Source of the DNA: Cyclina sinensis
Taxonomy: Eukaryota > Mollusca > Bivalvia > Venerida > Veneridae
Direction: 5' to 3'
Assembly (NCBI GenBank): GCA_012932295.1
Contig: JAAONU010000002.1
Location: forward strand, 17,521,388-17,585,387
Length of the DNA stretch: 64,000 bases
A program made the translations under genes and the position numbers. Below, piece by piece: positions 61,901 through 64,000 of the stretch. Under the pieces are notes generated by a model. The model was not told the DNA's origin. It did no database searches and worked only from the letters and a program-made list of their open reading frames with translations. Every line of letters starts with the position of its first letter. The stretch's first letter is position 1.

Positions 61901-63353
61901 TTAACCTTACACTGCTGAACTTCAGAAGTGGACTCTGCCATCATTCAATTTTGATAGATCTCGGAGATCCTTTTTTTAATCTTCAGGGGTAGTAATTGTA
62001 AACTAACTAATGAAATTGCAAACAGTGTAGACATTGATCTGTTCCAGCAGAGTTAAGCTTTTAACAAGTACTGCATTTACATAGGCACACCATCAAATAC
62101 TATCTAACCACATAATCTTTGTGAATAACACAATGAACATTATTGTCATAATTATAACAAGTACCCTTGATAAGAAACTGCTAAATTTCTATCTTAAAAG
62201 AGTCATAGCATAAATAAAACAGAATGAAATTCTTACCATAATTAATATTGATGATACTATTATATATTCTGAAAACAGTAAGACTTAGTGTAAAATTCAA
62301 ATTAAATGCTTAAAATGAAAAGGTTGCAGCATACAGAGGGCTGCAAAAAACCCTCTACAAATGTAGATACAAATGAAAATTTTATCACCTAAAATGTTAA
62401 AACACCCTAAGGGCAATTCCAGTAATAAGTGTATGGAGAGAGGGGACGGCACCCGGAATTTTTGTCAGTCATGGGGTGAACAGGAAATTAAAAAATATGC
62501 ATGGTGGGGGTCCTTAAAAAATCGTAATTATTTGTCATGGATCTTTGTCAAATACAAGAATTATCGGGGTGGGGTGAGATCCATAGATGCATAGTAATCT
62601 AATAATTAAATAAATGAAAAAAAAATATTGTTGCATTAGTTTTGCCCGCTGGGCATGAAACAGTCAAGCAGAGATTAGTCATTACCAACATTTATTAGTT
62701 TCCTCCCTTGTGTTCGCAATCACCATGGCGGACGAAATATCGTGGAAAAAGTGGTCGATAGACGAAGTTGTGAAATGGGCTTCAGGTATCTTGAAGCAAA
62801 ATTTAGAGGTAATACATTTTTCCTATCGATATATATCAGAAAATGATCAAGCTACGTGGTACTTTGGAAGTCCATCACTTCGTAACTGTACCTGTGTTTG
62901 GACCTGTCAGTTTTCGGACATAAACTCAGCAAGCAAAAACCACAATAATTCAATGCAGGAAAGATAAAGCAGCCTTCTTTCTTTGAAAAATTAATATGCC
63001 CAGTGGGGTTTTCACAAAAAAAATAAAGAGTGGGTATGTGGATATATTGTACAATTCGTAATTGTGGGTGATAAGGTTTCAAGAAAATTAATAAAGCTGG
63101 GTGGTGGGTCTGATAATTTATGGGTCGTGGGGGGTCTTCAAAAAGTGCTGTCCCCTCCCCCCATACACTTATTAATGGAATTGGCCTTTCATATAACAAG
63201 CTTTCATCATATACACAAAAAGTGACACCTAAATTTTGAGAAGCAAAAAGAAATTTATTCCTTAACTTGAAAGCTGAAATTAATTACAGAATATTTTGTT
63301 TAATTTAATCAGCTACTTACAGACACTGGTTTAAGACTGGAGCTCCCTTCCTT
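46996..63353 (-). CDS. Long-chain-fatty-acid--CoA ligase, ACSL1/5/6 type (C-terminal 450 aa; 5' end outside window)
   Basis: ATP-dependent activation of long-chain fatty acids to acyl-CoA, on ER, mitochondrial outer or peroxisomal membranes. Fourteen exons join in frame: 63353-63321, 61770-61719, 61363-61290, 60219-60007, 56907-56825, 56312-56162, 53495-53423, 51520-51432, 51033-50917, 49585-49532, 48972-48883, 48505-48404, 48136-48065, 47145-46996 (stop TAG). Motifs in order: [16 protein letters not shown] (ATP/AMP-binding P-loop across two exons), [84 protein letters not shown], and the C-terminal [26 protein letters not shown] and DRKK..KL place it with ACSL1/5/6 rather than ACSL3/4. About 230 N-terminal residues (membrane anchor) should lie beyond 64000. 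The C-terminus ends KKHEGLKS, not a classical SKL signal. One donor is weak (GAG|GTTTGA after exon 51432). Confidence 0.95.
47675..47942 (-). mobile_element. tRNA-derived SINE, family S, copy 2 (full head)
   Basis: The minus strand starts at 47942 with GGAGCGGATGTGGTCCAGTG (A-box region). The B box is GAGTTCGATCCCC and the outer end pairs GGAGCGG with CCGCTCC. Too few bases remain after the T loop for a true tRNA. The body matches the copies at 16164 and 63675 (AGATACAGAAAGCATCCCAT; CTGATACATGGGACCTC). It lies downstream of the 48065 exon, in the last intron of the synthetase. Confidence 0.88.
48190..48335. repeat. Fragment of the GTCTCCCCC-type modular repeat
   Basis: Contains GTTTTGTGACAAACAAACAC, CAGACAGACC and AACAATATGCTCC...GGGGGGAGTCATA, matching the 3' end of the element at 58584-59475. 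Intronic. Confidence 0.6.
49690..50130. repeat. Diverged dispersed repeat in synthetase intron
   Basis: Modules CTACTCTTCATG(T/A)AGA + CAATGTGT and TTCATTT(A/C)AATCAGATGA recur and match those at 44740-45340. Confidence 0.55.
51904..53311. mobile_element. ~1.4-kb element with short terminal inverted repeats
   Basis: Ends are CATACCTGTGAACC and GGTTCACAGGTATG. Subterminal blocks are also related (GTGGGAGATTTGGG at the left; CGGGAGGCAGGAGATTGGG and TCGGGAGTCTCC at the right). No transposase-like frame is present. GGTTATG occurs just outside both ends but is offset by 3 bp on the right, so a target duplication is not proven. It lies in the intron between the 53423 and 51520 exons. Confidence 0.65.
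54360..56067 (+). mobile_element. Modular bivalve repeat, GGGCCATGATGGCCC type, copy 2, with 11 tandem ~144-bp units
   Basis: Same ends as the element at 45952-46882 (CAAGAGGGCCATGATGGCCC ... CGGCTCAGGTGAGCTAAAA) but with a different interior. Eleven tandem units are marked by GATGACCCATATTC(G/A)AA at about 54446, 54590, 54736, 54880, 55027, 55172, 55316, 55451, 55596, 55740 and 55884. The last unit merges into the conserved 3' end with GGACGTCCAATGGACGACGG. Confidence 0.85.
57085..58020 (+). mobile_element. Modular repeat with four nearly identical 146-bp units
   Basis: Begins AACAAGAAGCGCCGCAATGC + GACGAAAACCAGGTTTTC and ends with CGCCCGCCCGCCCATCCGCC and GGATTTTCAAAATTG + AAAACCTGG. Internal units start at AGGATTTTCAATGTTAATGT near 57348, 57494, 57640 and 57786 and end near 57932. 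They are exactly 146 bp apart with only a few substitutions. The ACCAGGTTTTC / GAAAACCTGGT ends are inverted repeats. Confidence 0.88.
58584..59475 (-). mobile_element. Modular repeat, GTCTCCCCC type, with ~157-bp units
   Basis: Bounded by CATATGTCTCCCCCCAG and AACAATATGTCTCCCCC + ATTTTTGGGGGGAGACATA. Units marked by GACATTTAACCT (or GACATTAAACCT) start at about 58644, 58801, 59090 and 59247, 157 bp apart. An internal copy of the element end (GACGGACAGACGGACGGACA ... GTCTCCCCCG at 58948-59003) splits it into two stacked copies. Confidence 0.82.
60569..60720. mobile_element. 152-bp hairpin MITE-like element
   Basis: Imperfect palindrome with ends AAGAATCTTACACTGGCTGC and, inverted, AAGAATCAAACACTGGCTGC. 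Arms are about 65 nt (inner blocks CAGACAG(G/A)AATATCTGGCTC and GGGTAA(C/T)TGTTTA) around a loop of about 25 nt. No target duplication was recognised. It lies in a synthetase intron. Confidence 0.75.
62412..63186. mobile_element. TIR element enclosing a captured-looking first exon
   Basis: Inverted ends: left 62412-62452 begins GGCAATTCCAGTAATAAGTG, and right 63145-63186, read inverted, begins GGCCAATTCCATTAATAAGT. They match at about 37 of 42 positions with one indel, including GTATGG and GAGGGGAC. The 690-bp interior holds a promoter-like/ATG segment at 62690-62808. No transposase and no clear target duplication. It lies in the intron between the 63321 and 61770 synthetase exons. Confidence 0.7.
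62725..62808 (+). CDS. Possible first exon: SAM-domain-like N-terminus
   Basis: ATG in strong context (CACCATGGCGGAC) opens 28 codons, [20 protein letters not shown] + GILKQNLE. They end exactly at a splice donor, GAG|GTAATA, in phase 0. 'W(S)xDEVVxWxxxI' is the usual start of SAM domains. The plus-strand exon is antisense to the synthetase intron and lies inside the TIR element at 62412-63186. No second exon is visible before the window ends, so it may be a captured, non-functional exon or the true start of a gene extending beyond 64000. Confidence 0.4.
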
Positions 63354-63674
63354 CTGTAAAAACAAATTAGATTAAATAAATTATAAATTATCAATAAATT
63401 ATGGTATTAGTTCAAGTTTAAACTATGTATGTTTTGTATGTCAGAGGCTGAACAGCAAATCTGATATGATCAATAATAAATATCCTATAACATATAGCAG
63501 CCACCAACAGGGTCTAGTAAATCATAAAAACAGCTTTATTCAGTCACTGACGCATCACAAGTTCCATTTACTCTACATAATTCTATCTACCTACGTTAAT
63601 TTATTATATTAATTTATTATATATAACAAATGTCAATATAACTTACTTCCCCAAAAGAGTACTGTTATTTTATA

Positions 63675-63875
63675 TTGTGGGGGAGAGTGCAAGATACAGA
63701 AAGCATCCCATTCTACTAACACTTCTGAATCTTTACATGATCTGCGATAGAACCAAGACATGGGACCTAAGCTGGAGATGTCTTATCCAGAAGACATTTA
63801 GTAGTTTGAGTGGAAGAACAAGCGACCAAACTCATGACCTCTGGATTACAAGTGCTGTATGTAACCACAAGACCC
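63675..63875 (-). mobile_element. tRNA-derived SINE, family S, copy 3 (diverged)
   Basis: Shares AGATACAGAAAGCATCCCAT and AGACATGGGACCT with the copies at 16164 and 47675, but the head region (about 63810-63875) is too diverged to show clean A and B boxes. It lies upstream of the first visible synthetase exon. Confidence 0.75.
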
Positions 63876-64000
63876 CTGACTCTCTCCTCATTGTACTGCA
63901 CAATGCTAATCCTAATCATAGTTTATTCTGGTGTATCTCTTCATGTTCACAACTAATGACTGTTTACATGAAAAGGATATTACAATAATCTTTCACTGAT

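Overview
The window is animal nuclear DNA, almost certainly from a bivalve mollusc and most likely a heterodont clam. Evidence: spliced metazoan genes with GT-AG introns; a divergent nicotinic receptor subunit of the kind expanded in bivalves; and several repeat families I recognise as typical of bivalve genomes. These include modular repeats with (TCCG)n / (GACG)n tails, elements beginning 'acaagagggccatgatggccc', tRNA-derived SINEs, and a Jockey/CR1-type LINE with a PHD-type zinc finger. The species call is inference; no search was possible.

Layout. 1-8.6 kb: two paralogous small secreted Cys-rich genes on the minus strand. The second is complete, with two exons that I joined by splice sites. 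Between them lies a dead LINE split by a nested modular repeat, and a tRNA-headed SINE follows. 9.3-16 kb: a degenerate ~40-bp satellite interrupted by a ~4.5-kb foldback-like element. Its arms are higher-order arrays (~229 bp) of short palindromes in opposite orientation, and it is flanked by a 9-bp repeat. Two copies of a MULE-like MITE with perfect 10-bp target duplications sit in and beside it. 16-22.4 kb: mostly non-coding, with a SINE, a small MITE and two weak coding fragments.

22.4-37.4 kb, plus strand: a complete 10-exon Cys-loop receptor gene (490 aa, all phases consistent). It has the alpha-type YxCC loop C, but its pore lining is very atypical and the loop-D tryptophan is lost. 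Its introns hold a modular repeat, a 32-bp minisatellite and a second foldback element. 37.6-46.9 kb: non-coding, filled with old bivalve repeats, including a 243-bp near-perfect hairpin MITE with an 8-bp target duplication.

47.0-63.4 kb, minus strand: the C-terminal 450 aa (14 exons, in frame to the stop) of a long-chain acyl-CoA synthetase of the ACSL1/5/6 type. Its N-terminal exons lie beyond the right edge. Its introns carry nucleosome-length (144-157 bp) tandem modules in three repeat families, a ~1.4-kb TIR element, a hairpin MITE, and a ~775-bp TIR element enclosing what looks like a captured first exon (ATG, SAM-like start, splice donor).

The genes do not form a functional unit. The receptor is a membrane ligand-gated channel subunit, the synthetase activates fatty acids, and the Cys-rich proteins are secreted. 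The most unusual content is the transposon architecture: two unrelated foldback elements whose arms are arrays of palindromes, and the exon-carrying TIR element.
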